Part shown: positions 1 through 13,150 of the stretch, piece by piece
How positions within the stretch are numbered: position 1 is the stretch's first letter
How the letters are laid out: each line of letters opens with the position of its first letter
Source of the DNA: Temnopleurus reevesii
Lineage: Eukaryota; Echinodermata; Echinoidea; Temnopleuroida; Temnopleuridae
Assembly: GCA_036244855.1 (NCBI GenBank)
Contig: BQKZ01000069.1
Location: forward strand, 187,914 to 251,913
Reading direction: 5' to 3'
Length of the DNA: 64,000 bases
Program-made: the position numbers and the translations under genes
The notes under the pieces: model-generated
The model's input: the letters and a program-made list of their open reading frames with translations, nothing else
Databases searched by the model: none
Told to the model about the DNA's origin: nothing

Positions 1-1049
1 AATGTGACGATCAATGCAATACAAATGCTGGTTATTTGTGCTACAAAATGTTTATAAGTGTCCTTTTTGAGTGAGTTTGATTCTCTCTCTAAAAATAAAA
101 AACTTATCAGTAAAGTAATCTGCCAGCAGACATCATCAACATGAAAATGCGCAGACAGAGTGTAGGATCTGTAAATGTTCTTACAGGAATCTTTAATTTC
201 CTGCAAAAACCACACCTTAGCGTCTATGAAGGACGACACAGACAATTTTCATCCAACAAAGCCATTGTAAGAAGATACAACACTCAAGTATCTTAATTGG
301 GCAATTATCCAAATTTTGCAGACAATACTGCATTTTGCATGTATACATACATTTCAAAGTGTATTCAGACTGAGGAATAAAAGAGGACCCCTTTATCTTG
401 CGGAAATGGGTAATAAATGGTTTGGATTTCATGAATACATTTATCGTGATAAATTACACACAAATACAAAATTGACACTTTCCCACATTGTCATTATACA
501 AAATTGACCAACTTTCTCTAAAAAAAACTTCAACCAAACATCAAAAGATTTAGACGCAATGTATCCTGTAATCATAAACCAACAATCCTGAGGTGCATGA
601 GACTTTCACAAACATTGGGAGGATTCAAAAGATTTCACACCTCCTAAAAGTTGATTTAAAAATGGAATTAAAGATACTTTCTTGCTTCAAAAGCTGAAAA
701 TATTCAAAAAAGTGAAAATGTTAAGCATGCTGCAAGTTTACAAGTAACATAAGGCTAAGCAGGTGAGAGGACCTTCGTTTCTGCATCAAAATAATCCTGA
801 TGACTTGTCATACCAGAATCGTAAAGCAGATTAAAATTAGATTAGCATGGATTAACATATGTTTATATTTCATCAAGGTTTCAATCAAGGGTTTCAAACT
901 TACATGTTCTTTTTTGGCACCTGTACTGATGATGTAACAAGTACACAAAATGATCTCAATATAACATATGACATATTTTATTAAAATGAAGAAGTTGTTC
1001 AAGGCTGCTTCAAGGTTTATTCAAATTGCATTGGAAAGTTTTGATGCCT
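1..1049. other. No gene recognised
   Basis: AT-rich single-copy-looking sequence. The few frames above 60 codons have no recognisable domain or splice-site context. Confidence 0.6.
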
Positions 1050-1057
1050 GATTGTTT

Positions 1058-1488
1058 GGGAGCATCCCACGAGTCCGACAGCTCACGAGTCCGACAGAAA
1101 TGAATATAAGCCTACTACATGGACAATTTTCAAAATGAGGTTCGAGCTAGACATTTTGACTTTCATGCTCGCAAGTTTGACACAAACAAATTATTTACTT
1201 TGACTTTGAGCCCGACAGCACGCAAACAGACCTACGAGACCGATAAAGTAAATATAGTTGTCGGACTAACTGTCGGACTAATAGAACAATTTCACCTAGA
1301 GTCGGTCTCATTTGCAAAATTTATGTTCGGTCGTAATCATGTGCGTTTTCATAATTTTGTCGGATTAATGAGTTGTCTGACTCTAATCCGTTTTTATGTA
1401 ATGTCTATTTCGTGCACCAATTATATTCAAAATGTCGGCCTCGTGAGCTGTCGGACTTGTGGGTTGTCGGACTCGTCGGTAGTACCCC
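1058..1488. mobile_element. GTCCGACAG-module non-autonomous DNA element, copy 1
   Basis: A 431-bp element flanked by a perfect 8-bp duplication, GATTGTTT (1050-1057 and 1489-1496). It starts GGGAGC and ends AGTACCCC. Inside each end are tandem copies of a 16-bp unit, CACGAGTCCGACAGCT on the left and its inverse on the right. Scattered GTCGGACT-like motifs fill the interior. There is no transposase frame; the 138-aa frame crossing it has no known domain and runs past the element end. An 8-bp duplication fits hAT, P, Merlin or Zisupton/KDZ-type transposases, and I cannot choose between them. Confidence 0.85.
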
Positions 1489-2000
1489 GATTGTTTGATG
1501 CAGGCTCAAAGAACAATTTCATTCTCATTTTATGAATAAAAAACAATTGATAAATGTATCATTTAGAAGTCATTATATAAAGCACCAGAATGTTCAAGAC
1601 GCATTTTTGTATTATTACTTTGGCTTTAGCTGAACATACGTCATCGGAAATAGTGTTTCAAGGAATAAGTATACCTATCAGGGGCCAATTAACTTCACCT
1701 AGGATGAGTGCAGAACAATGTGGCCCAATCGAATTAATTTTTCTTTATAACACAAAATAGCATATGTCAAAAAGAATCAATGATGTATCATTACTGGACA
1801 ATATGAAACATATAATGTCTCCCATGTATGAACACATCAAATGGTGAGATGCCTGAGCAACGGTCCGGTTGAAGATAAATGTCATAGATAGTGTGATGAA
1901 TGGTTGACATTCTTCTGTACACTCATCAATGAACTTATCATAGATAATGACTATTACATCTGTTCACTCTAAAAACAAATTAAGGCCTGATTCTTCCGTG

Positions 2001-2218
2001 GCTAAATCCTGGTCCAGTTGAGGACTATGTGTTCTGAGAGCACCCACCTCTGCATATTCTCTTGCACTGAACACACAGTGTAAGATCAAGTACAAATCAG
2101 AGGGTCATGTAAGGACTCTGTGGTTGAGTGCTATGCAGTCCCTGTGTGTTCAGTGTAAGAGAATATGCAGAAGTGAGTGCTATTAGAACACACAGTCCTC
2201 AACTGAACTAGCTAAATG
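2001..2218. repeat. Long inverted repeat / foldback element (arms ~83 bp)
   Basis: The left arm (2001-2083) runs from GCTAAAT through CAGTTGAGGAC and CTGCATATTCTCTT to CACTGAACACACAG. The right arm (about 2135-2217) is its reverse complement with roughly 15% mismatch by eye. The loop is ~50 bp. No clear target duplication and no coding capacity. Consistent with a foldback MITE. Confidence 0.75.
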
Positions 2219-5200
2219 CAGGGGCCTGCTTCATGTTCAAGGTGCAGATGTACTTTCATGCATGTACGGACATCATGAAACATTTGATAAAACAAGAAAT
2301 GCAATCTTTGCGAGTCAATGATTGAGCCAATAGGTCTCTTCACATGTGTAGGCTATACTGTACTAATTCTTGCCTGCAGTGGTATATCATTTGGGAAAGC
2401 TTCATGCATGAAAACTGACCAACTCTATTCTATATTTTTCAGTGATTTGCCGAAGTTTTATATAGTCTTTGTTTTTAAATAGCTGTTGAATTTAATATCT
2501 ATTCTGCAATGTTTTTTTCACTGAAACTGATATGAGATTACGTTTGGCACATGTATCTAACCCATCTAGTCATTGGAGTTCTGAATCTAAATAAATATCT
2601 TCATTATCCATTCTATCATTTGAAAAGAAAGTTCAATTCAATACATGATAGAAGCTAAAAATATTTATGTCATCAAAACATTGAAATGTGAAAAAACTTT
2701 TTATTGCCAAATGGTAGATGAATAATAACAAATAAAAATTAAGGAAATATAGAATACTGTGAAAAAAAATCCTGCAGAACCCAAATCATGTAATTCAACT
2801 CAACCTTGCATGATGAATGATTTGCTGAACTTGCATTTTCTATTTTGGTATGATTGAATAATTCAAACTGCCTACAGCTGAACCTTGACGATACTGAACT
2901 TGAGGTCTGCATAACTTTTACTTTGAAGGACAGGCAGAAAGCCATTAACTCCAAAATGAAATATCTATGTTCTACACTTTGAATAAATGAAGTGGTAGTT
3001 CTGTCATGAAAGCTCGTTTCTGTTATTGCTATATCCATCAAATTACCATTTTATAACCATTCCAACTGGCCTAACTAATCCAAAATTTTACACACAAAAA
3101 AGGAATCCACTTTCCTCAATGGTCTCATTTGTTTCTATAATTTGTTATTCTCAATTTGTTACAATTAAATGCATCAAAAGATAAACAGGCTTTATCACAC
3201 TGAACAAGAGTTAAAAATATGAAACATAAAACACACTCAAACAGGAAGGAATGGTGGGGTTGGGTAGGCTTTGGAGGGGTTGTAGAGATACTTTTTCCTG
3301 TGTTTTCTTACTCATTACTTTTTTTTCATATCTGTTTGGGGAATCATTTTAAATACCCTCCCTCTCCCTCCTGCTTAAAAAAAAAGACCCATTCCTTCTG
3401 TCATTTTTATAAGGTCCCAAAGAACCCCTCCCTTTTCCTTGCCCCAACTGTTGTGCCACTGAACTTCCGCCCCAATCCTGCAAACACCAAACTGGTTAAT
3501 AAAATGAACAAGTTAATAAGCACGCTTGTTCTATTATTCATAATCTGACGGACTAGATATCTAACGGCCTTGAATGCGCTCATGAACGCTCATCATTATA
3601 CCTTTTCATCTCGCCAATTAGCGCACAAACTGCATCACTTTATTGATTACGTCCCTCATGCCCTTCGTGCATATATGTAGGTACATGAGTAGAGGAGTTC
3701 AAACAGTGCACTAGTGTTACATGACACTGTAATTTGTAAGTCTGACTATACCGTACAGTGTATGTAACTGAAGTTTAAAAGATACATGGACTGGGAGCAT
3801 GGAACCAGAGGGCTCGGGGATTACAGCCCACCTTTTTCAGCAAATGCACGTCAACATACCTCAGTGTTTTGGAAAAAATGTAATACACAGCCCCTGCATT
3901 TTTCAAGATGTTCCCAGTGCCTGATAGGACTAGGGGAAGGTTTTGTATGGATTTTTAAACCTTACCCTAAAAATCCCAATCTTAACCGTAACCTGTTATA
4001 AAATTACATCTTGTCAATGAGTGTCAAAACACTTCTAATCCTTAGATACAGGTAGAGTAATCTGGCGACAGTCTTAGAACAGTGCAAAGACAGACTTTAG
4101 ATAGGCAAGTGATCTCAATCATTTGATAAGCCTTCGATGACCGTGGATACAGGTCTTTGGATAGACATCTAGCATTTCATAGCCCCATAGGCTACCTCGA
4201 TAATAATACAGACATTCTGTCTCTGATACTGACAGACAGCATCTCGTCTGGCGAATCCCAGGTACCATTCTCATGTAGGTGTTAATGAATACTTAGATCG
4301 TTCAAACCGTGCTTCGAAGCATGCATGTGCAAAACTATTTACTTTCGGACCGTACTCTAGGGTCTCTCATATTTGTATTCCACTAATGCTCTGGTACACA
4401 TCACGTACACAGCCATCACGCATGCAAACTGCCATTCAGATACTGTGCCATTCATAAATATGGACATATGTCAACCGATTGTGCGCAGACATTAATACTA
4501 GGTTAATCCCTTCTACAATCTAATCCCCGGAATGAGCGCATCAGAGTGGATTACATATGTCCATTTCAGATGCGTTTATTGGAACAGGCTGCTCTTGTGT
4601 TGATGCAGAAATATGGGAACCCATCACGTCATCCGCAGCAATAAGAGAAAGAGATGGACAGATAGAGGAATGGGGATGGAGTTCATCTATGTTTTTCTCC
4701 AATCCACCACCATTTTCTCCACAAAGGACAAAGGCTATTGAATTTTAAACATGTAGATTACTTTGGGGAGAGATGGTGCTTTAGATATTTCATTACATTG
4801 TGAGCTGTAGTATTCATATAATACTTTTTTTCAACCACAAATGGGAGTATATTTTACAATTTATTTGAACAAATTCGATCAAAAAATGGCTTACATATCG
4901 CAATACAAAAATAACAAATAACAATAACTCTATTCATCTTGCCCCGACTGCACTGGCGGTCCCTAGGAGTAATGGCTGGTTGGCCTTTGGTTGCGTTATT
5001 CAAACTAAAAATGCCCGAATATGTGCAACAATAATCTAACAATCTAATTTCACAGCATGAAAATTAAATATTGTTCAAATTGCATCTACATTTTTGCAAT
5101 GTAAATTATTACGCTGAAATTTTATTTGATGGCAGAATTGTATAAAGCATGATCACACATTTGTATGAACGATGAATAATTAATTCCTCCCTTTTCAATT

Positions 5201-6300
5201 ATTCAAATACGGGTCAGTCTGCTCAGTATTAAATTGAAGGTGATTATGTATTGATAATAATTCCACATACAGTACCACTGTGATAGGTGCAGAGTGTTAA
5301 TACAATACTTTACTGACAAACACCTATTTGATGTGATTGAGAAAACGAAAGGAGGAAAAAAAAGAAAAAAAGTTTAGGGCCCTGCATTAAAAAATATGAG
5401 CCAAAATTTTTGAGAATCAAGAGTTTATTACCTGTACATTTTTTGGAGGGGGAGTGGGTTGGGGGTCTGCTGCAAAACTCAGGGTAATTATACTACATTA
5501 TAGAGCACATAGGGGTGGCTGATGAAATTAATGTTAGGCAATATATAAGGTTGTATATTCTATTATTGTGACTGCATATCAATCAGGTATCAAGCTGGAT
5601 TCAGATATATTGTATTTTCAGTAATGATAGCATAAAGTAAAGATTGTTGTAAAATGTATAGCAAGAACATTTCGTAGGTAAACAACCAAATCAAGATAAT
5701 TTCTAGATCTATATGCTCCTGTAAAGTCAGAAACATCATAAAAATCAGCAAACAATGCCGAGGCCTGGCTGAGATTTGTGAAATATTCATAATTTCACTG
5801 GAAAGCTTTGTAACGAGGGCAATAAATCACACAAAGGGCTCCCTCGATGATGCACATTATCACCATCCACCATCTGATGGAAGTACTGTAGTACTAAAGA
5901 ATACCAAAGGGAGGTGTAAACCTCTCGATGTTTTATGCAAAAACATCTATGTTTCCTAATTGCTGCAATTATCTTCTCAAAAAAAGCAGTGGTAAATCTA
6001 GGAAGAGATGGGTCAAGTGGACCTAAGCAGCCCCTTAAACCCCCCCCCCCCCCCCCCAGATTCACCACACTTTTGCTGAATTTCTTTCAATTTATAATCC
6101 ATTTCTATTATTTTTCTGAGAGTAAAAGAGAATTTCGAAGAAAAGGTGGATTTCTGGGACAGAAACTTGTATCAAAAGAAAGTGATTCAAAATAATCTTT
6201 CATTTCAATTTTGGTAAAGGTTAGAGTTTATTTGATTTTCCTGACAACAAAAACTCAGTAAGAAAATACAGTCTAAACTTGAAATCAGATTATATAAATT
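2219..6300. other. No gene recognised
   Basis: AT-rich. It contains a C18 run at 6040-6057 and a weak inverted pair (GGACATATGT near 4463, ACATATGTCC near 4552). The frames at 3219, 3786 and 5787 are short and of low complexity. Confidence 0.6.
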
Positions 6301-6376
6301 TGATGATGATGATGATGGCCTCTTGTATAGCGCCGGTCTCCGCCACAGCTGGGCGCTCATGGCGCTTGATTACTGA
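6301..6376 (-). mobile_element. LINE/SINE 3'-tail fragment
   Basis: On the minus strand CAAGCGCCATGAGCGCC, GGCGCTATACAAGAGG and a terminal (ATC)n tract resemble the AGCGC...GCGCTATA tail plus microsatellite of CR1/L2-like elements (compare 51350). Only the last ~75 bp is present. Confidence 0.45.
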
Positions 6377-9300
6377 AAAAATAATGTCTCACAGATTTTT
6401 ATATCCTAATTAGTGCTATGGTTTATCTTTTAGTCTAAGAACTCCCAGTGGTGGTACAATTTGGTTATTCTTCTAACGACAAATTTGAAACAGATGAAGA
6501 TATAGTCAGAGCAGGTAACGAAGAGGGCGTCATTCATTATGTAGTCTAAATAGAGTTATATGAAATTAGTTTAATGAGAGAAGACGCAAGGTCAATTTTA
6601 ATGATTACATAATGATATCCTAATTGCAAATTATGCAAGATTCAAAAAGAAAAACAAGTGTATATTTATTAGCATATGTACGTTTTCTTTCCATGGTAAA
6701 ACAACATACATGTGTGCAGACATCCAGGCCAAAATGATCAAATGCAATGCTCCTGATATATTTCTGGGGGTAAAAACCAGTATTTGGTATTTTTATAACT
6801 TTAATTGGTGGAGGAACAAAAAAAAAGTTTATTTTCTCAGGCTAATGAACACGTTTATTTGTATGTTTTCAAAATCACTGGGGATACATGTACTGCTTTG
6901 TAACTTTTTGAGCATTACAATTCAAATAACTGCTTTAATATTCAAACATGAGCATATTAGTGGTAGGATGCCATATTTCTGTTCTTCAATACACCTGTGG
7001 AGTGTTTCCATATGTTTCATATTATTGCTTTGTACAAAATACCTATTAATATGTGAGGAAACCGATGTGGTGTAGATTACAGTTTTATATCTCTATGATA
7101 ACAGTCTAAACTATCTGCCATCTCAAGCACACTCGTATCCTTGGTTCATTCTCTTCCATTTTCTCCCCATCTTTCTTTGTCTTTCAAATACGCTTTCACA
7201 CCTTACTTTCTATTTGCTCTTAGTAAGGCTGTTTAAGATATAGGATATGCAATGGCAAATAAACTCTCCATCAAAACGCACTTGGTAGCACCATGCAAAT
7301 CCTTTGTCAGAAACGGGCAAAGATGAAAAGAGAGGCTTCTCCGATATTTTCAATATTTGATGAAGGAGAAAATGGTTTATCATATTACCAGGTTGAAATA
7401 TAGACTGTCATGGAAAGGTGGCTTAGGCAAGCAAATTACATATTCAAGAAAGCTGGTGCCTGGTTAAAAGTGGAAGCCATTTCCACTGACCTGATGTATC
7501 TTTATAATGCAAAGTAGATCTTGCAAGTTAATTCTACCAGAATATTTAGTCATCTTCTTCAAAGGAAATGCCGAATCCCAGGTGAAATAAGTAAAATAAA
7601 TTATGGTAACAGTATAAAATGTTATATAGTTTGAAAGCGGAAGCTTAAGAAAGAAAAGAATGGAATGCAGAGGATGAACATGGAATGTTCATTTAGGGAA
7701 ATAAAAATCAATGAATAAATCATCTTACAGAATAATGCTAAAAACACAGGCATCGACCAAGAATTAATTTAATACAAAGAAGAAACATACTTGATACATC
7801 AGGGAGGAAAAGGAAATTGTGAAATAAAAACAGTAATATGAGACAAAATAAATTTATGCATGATATCAATAAAGTAGACAGACATTAATATTGAAAAAAA
7901 AATAATAAAGTGTCAATAATGTTTAGGTTGAATGAAAAAAAAATTATATGAAACATTCATCTTCTAATTGATGGCATGTCTGGAATGTGTCTGTTCAGGG
8001 GTATTCTGATAACAGTTGTAATCAATGAATCACAAATATGATCCCAGTCTGATAATACCCTAAAATCAAATCTATAGAAAGCCATTAATAGCACTCGAAA
8101 ATTCAAGAGGAATCATAACCATCAAACATTGAAACAAGCGACAGGTTTGCTCGACACTGTTAGGTCCGATCAGCCATGTTTGGAATACAAAATGAAATCC
8201 AAATAGCCCGATGAAAGCCAAACATGATGAATTTATCGATGTTACTATATCCCTTTGCTCACTTGAGGGAGGCAGGGCGATTGAAAGACAGAGGCGATGC
8301 TTTTATTGGAATAATGATACGCAGAACAATGCTATTGGCAACTGCTTGATGCATCTGGGTCGATAGTATGCCTATCAATAGATAGAATTACTGGAAAATA
8401 GTGGACCAATTTATGTATGTGGAATAATGAATTTCTAAAAGTTTACCTGTGTGTTTTCTTTTTGAAACTCTACATGTAGGAAGTAAGCAACCAAGTTTCC
8501 AAAAGTAAAAATGGTTAGTGGAATCACTAATAAAAACTATATATAATCTTTTTGTGATTTTCTTTACGTGTGAAGCAGTATCATTAGGTTCCACAGTAAC
8601 TTTTTAAAAATTGACGTTTCTTGCCTTAAATAATCCAACTGGATTGAAGAGTGCCTTTACACCATATTCTATCAAAAATATTAGTGCAATTTTCCTTCTG
8701 CATACAAGAACAACACCATTTCATTTCTTGAATAAATAATAATTTGTCTTATTTGTGTTACCTCAGTAATAGCATACAATGTACAATGCATGCACATTTC
8801 CCACAACATGCGGAGTATTCCAGCAGGGTGCTCCAGTTAAGGCACTCAATGCTACATGTACATTGACCACAATGGTCACTTCCAATTGGTCCCCAATCAA
8901 ACCTGGGAAGAATGCAGCACAATGTTGATGAATTTCTTGCTGACATAAATCAACGCCATAAGCGTGATTTGAACCCTCGACCTATGATACTTCCATTAAA
9001 TCAGCAAATTACTTTCTTATATCAGACAGCATTCAATTAGTAAGTTTATAATTTGCTGAGTCGAGTATACCTTGTGTGGCAATACAGCCCTTTTAACGTA
9101 TAGGGAGAGAAAGAATAACGCCAAAAAAAATGAGAGAGAAAATGTGGAATTGACGGATGTGAGTAAGATAGATAAGGTGAGAAGAAGGAATCACAAGGGA
9201 TAGAGATTGACACCCAAGGTCCTCCGTTCCTTCACACCGATCCTCAAAGAGACTGACCGTCCTTCACACCAACTACTCCACATCTTAACCTCCTCCCGTC

Positions 9301-12300
9301 TCCGTTCTCCTTCCTCAGCTCCTAATTCCCTCTTAATTAAGTCTCTCCCATACATATTACAATCAAATTCTCATCCTCTCATTTAAAATTCTTGCTATGC
9401 TTCTACTACGAGCTCTAGAGCATAAATATGTATGAACAGCATTGGGTTTTTCTATCCTAATTATTTACCCTTTTCCCTACCTCTCATCAATATATATAAT
9501 GTGATTTATCATTAATTGTTATCAAAATTTCTTTCTGCTCAATTTTTTTTACTCGATTCATTTTAAAATCATATCACAATTTCAAATTTTGTAATTATAT
9601 CAAAATTTCATTTTGTAATTATCAACGTGTAGTTATACTTTTTTTAATTTTTACAGTTTTAGACCACCTTCCAAGGTCACAAACTTTGTTTCCACTTTAT
9701 GAACTAGATGGACACATCCCAAATTGCAAATTCCACAACTCTGTTGCTAAAATCAAGGTGCATAGGGCATGGATTAATTCAATATGTTGTGGGCTTTTCA
9801 TTTTTCAGCTCGCAGCGACTTTACACTTCCCTGGTAACTTAGCCTTCTAAATTACTCAAAATCTCTATAACTATCTTTCCTCCTAGTTTTAGCTGCAACT
9901 ACTGGTGTCTGGGAGGTAGAATAGGTAAATTTTTCCATTTTCACTCAAACCGTACATGGGTCCATCAACTTGTTTTCACTGGCATTAACAAGTGGAAGGT
10001 GTATTTAGTTTTCATGCAGGGATGAAATCAATTCCTTGTTTATTTGATCTATAAAAAAAAGCAATTTTGCACTTCTACTTTGAGTGGCTAAAAAATAAAC
10101 AATAACCAATGAATTTTCATCATAAAAAAATCACACACAAATTCTTTAATCTGTGAAGTTTGTATGTGAATGGTGTTTAAACAAATTCACCCCCTGACCC
10201 ATATAATAGATGTATCCAACAAGATACTCCTAAACTCTACTACAAAATGTCTTCAATTTCTGGCAGACACCAGTTAGGGCCTAGTACCATGCGTTGCCTT
10301 TCATGCTGGATCATTGACCGTTGGCACGATCTGGGATTACGACAACCATTATGCTAGTCCCAAAGGGTGTGAGATATTAAATGGGGTCACGCTGAGGTGG
10401 AATCTCAGATGAAACCGGAGAAGCTATTGAAAATATCTTTCCTTCTCCGATCCTTGGCGAAATAGATCTTGGGGAATGATTTGACAATTTTAGAGCACAA
10501 AATTGGATTGGGAGATTGTAATCATTCGAATTGACCGCTTTTGTGTTGTTGCCTGCTTGCAAATTGATTTTTATTGCCAAGTCGCAGATAAAATAGGAAA
10601 CATGGCAAGGAGTTTAATGGAGTAATAAAGTTATAATTTCAAAATCAGATCATGCAAGAAAAATTTGAGAGTGAACTATTTAAAATATATGGTTGTAATG
10701 ATTAAATGGTTACATTTGAAAGCTCTGAACATTTGAAATTATAGAGACAAAAATCAAAATAAAAGGATATCATTTTGTGGTGTAACTGACTCCTTAAAAA
10801 TAATGATGAATGAAAGTAAAGTCAAGAGCTATCCACTTGATCTAAGCCATATTCACTTTCTTTAGTCAAAACTTCCGGCCAGAGCTTCCTGCACAGGAAA
10901 ATATCAGTTTCCTGAAAGGACATCAGACATTGCAAACGACATCCGTCCACCAGGACACCAGATGTCCTGAAACAATATAAAACTTCTCTAGGTTTTGAAG
11001 AAGCACTATGATATCATTAATGGGAAAGAGGGACTTCATAATTTCAGTTAGCAGAATTTAGTATATATTTTTTCAGAAACTTTTTTGCTGGCAATTGAGC
11101 TGCGTTTTTTTAGGGCAGTTGGTGAGAGAAAAAAAATCAATTTTTAGTACACCTGTAATACAATGAAATCTCCCTGCTTTAAACAAGTACCTCAAATGGG
11201 GTATTAGTCTCCTTTTACTCACAAAGACACACTAAACTCTCTCCTGCATGTAGTACACGCACGACCATATCTCTGAGGAAAGATATGAGCATGTGTTATT
11301 TCTCAAGGAAAGGCTGATTTGTCGCAGCAAGGAGCAAAAGTGCCAATTTCCTCATCATATTGCACAATTACACGGCAAATCTGAAAATAGACCTGTACAT
11401 ACTGCATACATGTAGCATGATGCACTGTAATTGAAGGAATTCCCGTAACACTCATGATTTCATACCCCTACTCGGATCGTAATATCTTCATCCTACTGTA
11501 TGTACATCCCAATATCTTTTGCTGCAACTTATATTGCCGAGACTATACAATGTAATATCTCATACTATGAATGTAGCTTGGAGAAGCTACAGATTAAGTA
11601 TTCATAACTATTAACACAAATGTAACTATTAAATGGAAATTCAAAGTGCAGCTCTGGCTAAATAAAAATAAAGAGCACATTTTTGTAAGTAGGCAAAACA
11701 TGACTTCCTCAAAATTTTGGAACTGTTTACAGCAACAAAGGAAGAAGCAAGTTGTTGGAAGTTGCAAGAAGAGATTTTAAGCAAGTTGTCGCAAGTGCCT
11801 CTTTTGAGTGTATTTTTGTATCTTACCACATCTGGCCATAATTTACCACTCTTATTAAAAAAATTGAGAATGCTGCTGATGGACTTTATTTAGGTAAAAC
11901 TAATGAAAATCTTTTTCATAAAAAGAACTTCTGTGTTCCCACAGAGCATAATTGCACTTTCAAAATAAATTACTTTTGGCATGACAAAATAATGATAAAG
12001 ATACAAGAGAAAGTTGGAAAGAGGGGAAAGTCATGCTCAGACTAAGGTGGAGATATAATTCATCACTTTAATGAGGCATTCTAGTATCACTGTCATTATC
12101 TTTCATCTGGGCCCTTTTGTAGTCATTAATCTTAATACACAAATCTCCTCCTAGTTTAATCTACTTTGTGTCCTCCCCACATTGCTTTCTCTGACTTTTT
12201 AGACTGAGAAGCAGATATGCTATTATTCATATCTAACAAAGATGTTAAACTCCCTCATCGCTGTAAACAACAGAAGAATATGAAAGCTGAAAAATAGGTA

Positions 12301-12957
12301 AATGTTATGTCAACTCTTTATTTTCTATTCAGCCTCAACTACAGGAATATTAATTCATAATTTTCGAGAGGCCTGGATCAGAATCACAAACATATGATTC
12401 TGATAGGGTTACGTTCTTTCTTCTTCTTGCATGTGGCCCTTTTCTCTCTTTAGGGGGGTGTTCTTGTTGGCCCATGACGAGCCTCTGGTTTTGGGAGGAA
12501 TCCTCCTGTGCTCAATTCTCTCTCCCCTGACTTTCTGCTCATTTCTATTCTTCTATTCTAGTATCACACTCTCTCAATGAGAAGGGACAAATGAGAAAGA
12601 TTTGGACAAATAAACAACTTCCATTCAAGCTTTCTCAAAAGATGGATGCACACAATACAAATTTCCTTCCCTATCATTCTGATGAGAAATGTCAAACGTG
12701 TGTTGCATATGCGCTGTGAATCGTGAATACTTGAATGAAGTTGCTTACTTTGTGCAATTCCTTTGTCTCTTCTGCTCAAAGTGCCTGTGCACAATAATCT
12801 CTCCCTTAATGAGCCTCAATACTGAATTTCTTCAATATTCCTCCCTATATCAAGATCAATAATAATTACAAAAATGGATTATTTCTATTGAGATAAAAAC
12901 AAAGAGTACCATGGTGCTTTACATCGTAACTGTTAGTACAGTCCAGCTCTATCGCAC
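6377..12957. other. No gene recognised
   Basis: AT-rich intergenic or intronic DNA with a possible SINE remnant near 8890-8990 and a pyrimidine-rich stretch around 9210-9400. No domain-bearing frame on either strand. Confidence 0.6.
8890..8990 (-). mobile_element. Possible SINE fragment, second family
   Basis: On the minus strand a B-box-like GGTCGAGGGTTCAAATCAC (8965-8983) is followed at similar spacing by ATTGTGCTGCATTCTTCCCA, resembling the core of the 27588 SINE. No convincing A box and no clear tail, so degenerate. Confidence 0.4.
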
Positions 12958-12960
12958 TCC

Positions 12961-13002
<42 letters not shown>

Positions 13003-13003
13003 C
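12958..13003. repeat. (CT)n(TA)n microsatellite
   Basis: A compound dinucleotide tract, CT then TA. A pyrimidine-rich stretch follows to about 13150. Frames across it (Leu/Ser or Arg/Glu rich) are artefacts. Confidence 0.95.
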
Positions 13004-13150
13004 ACTCTATTATTCTCACGTTCTACCCATTTTTTCATCTTCTTGGGGGCTGTCTTCCACTTTATCCGACCATTTCCATCCTCTCCCTTGCGCTCTCTCT
13101 CTTTCTTCATATTTTCTCTTCCTGCATCTCTTTCTCTCTTTCTCTCTGTC

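Noticed and set aside
1119..1535. 138-codon frame
   Set aside because: Lies mainly within the GTCCGACAG element and runs past its right end. The second copy of the element does not keep the frame, and no domain is visible.
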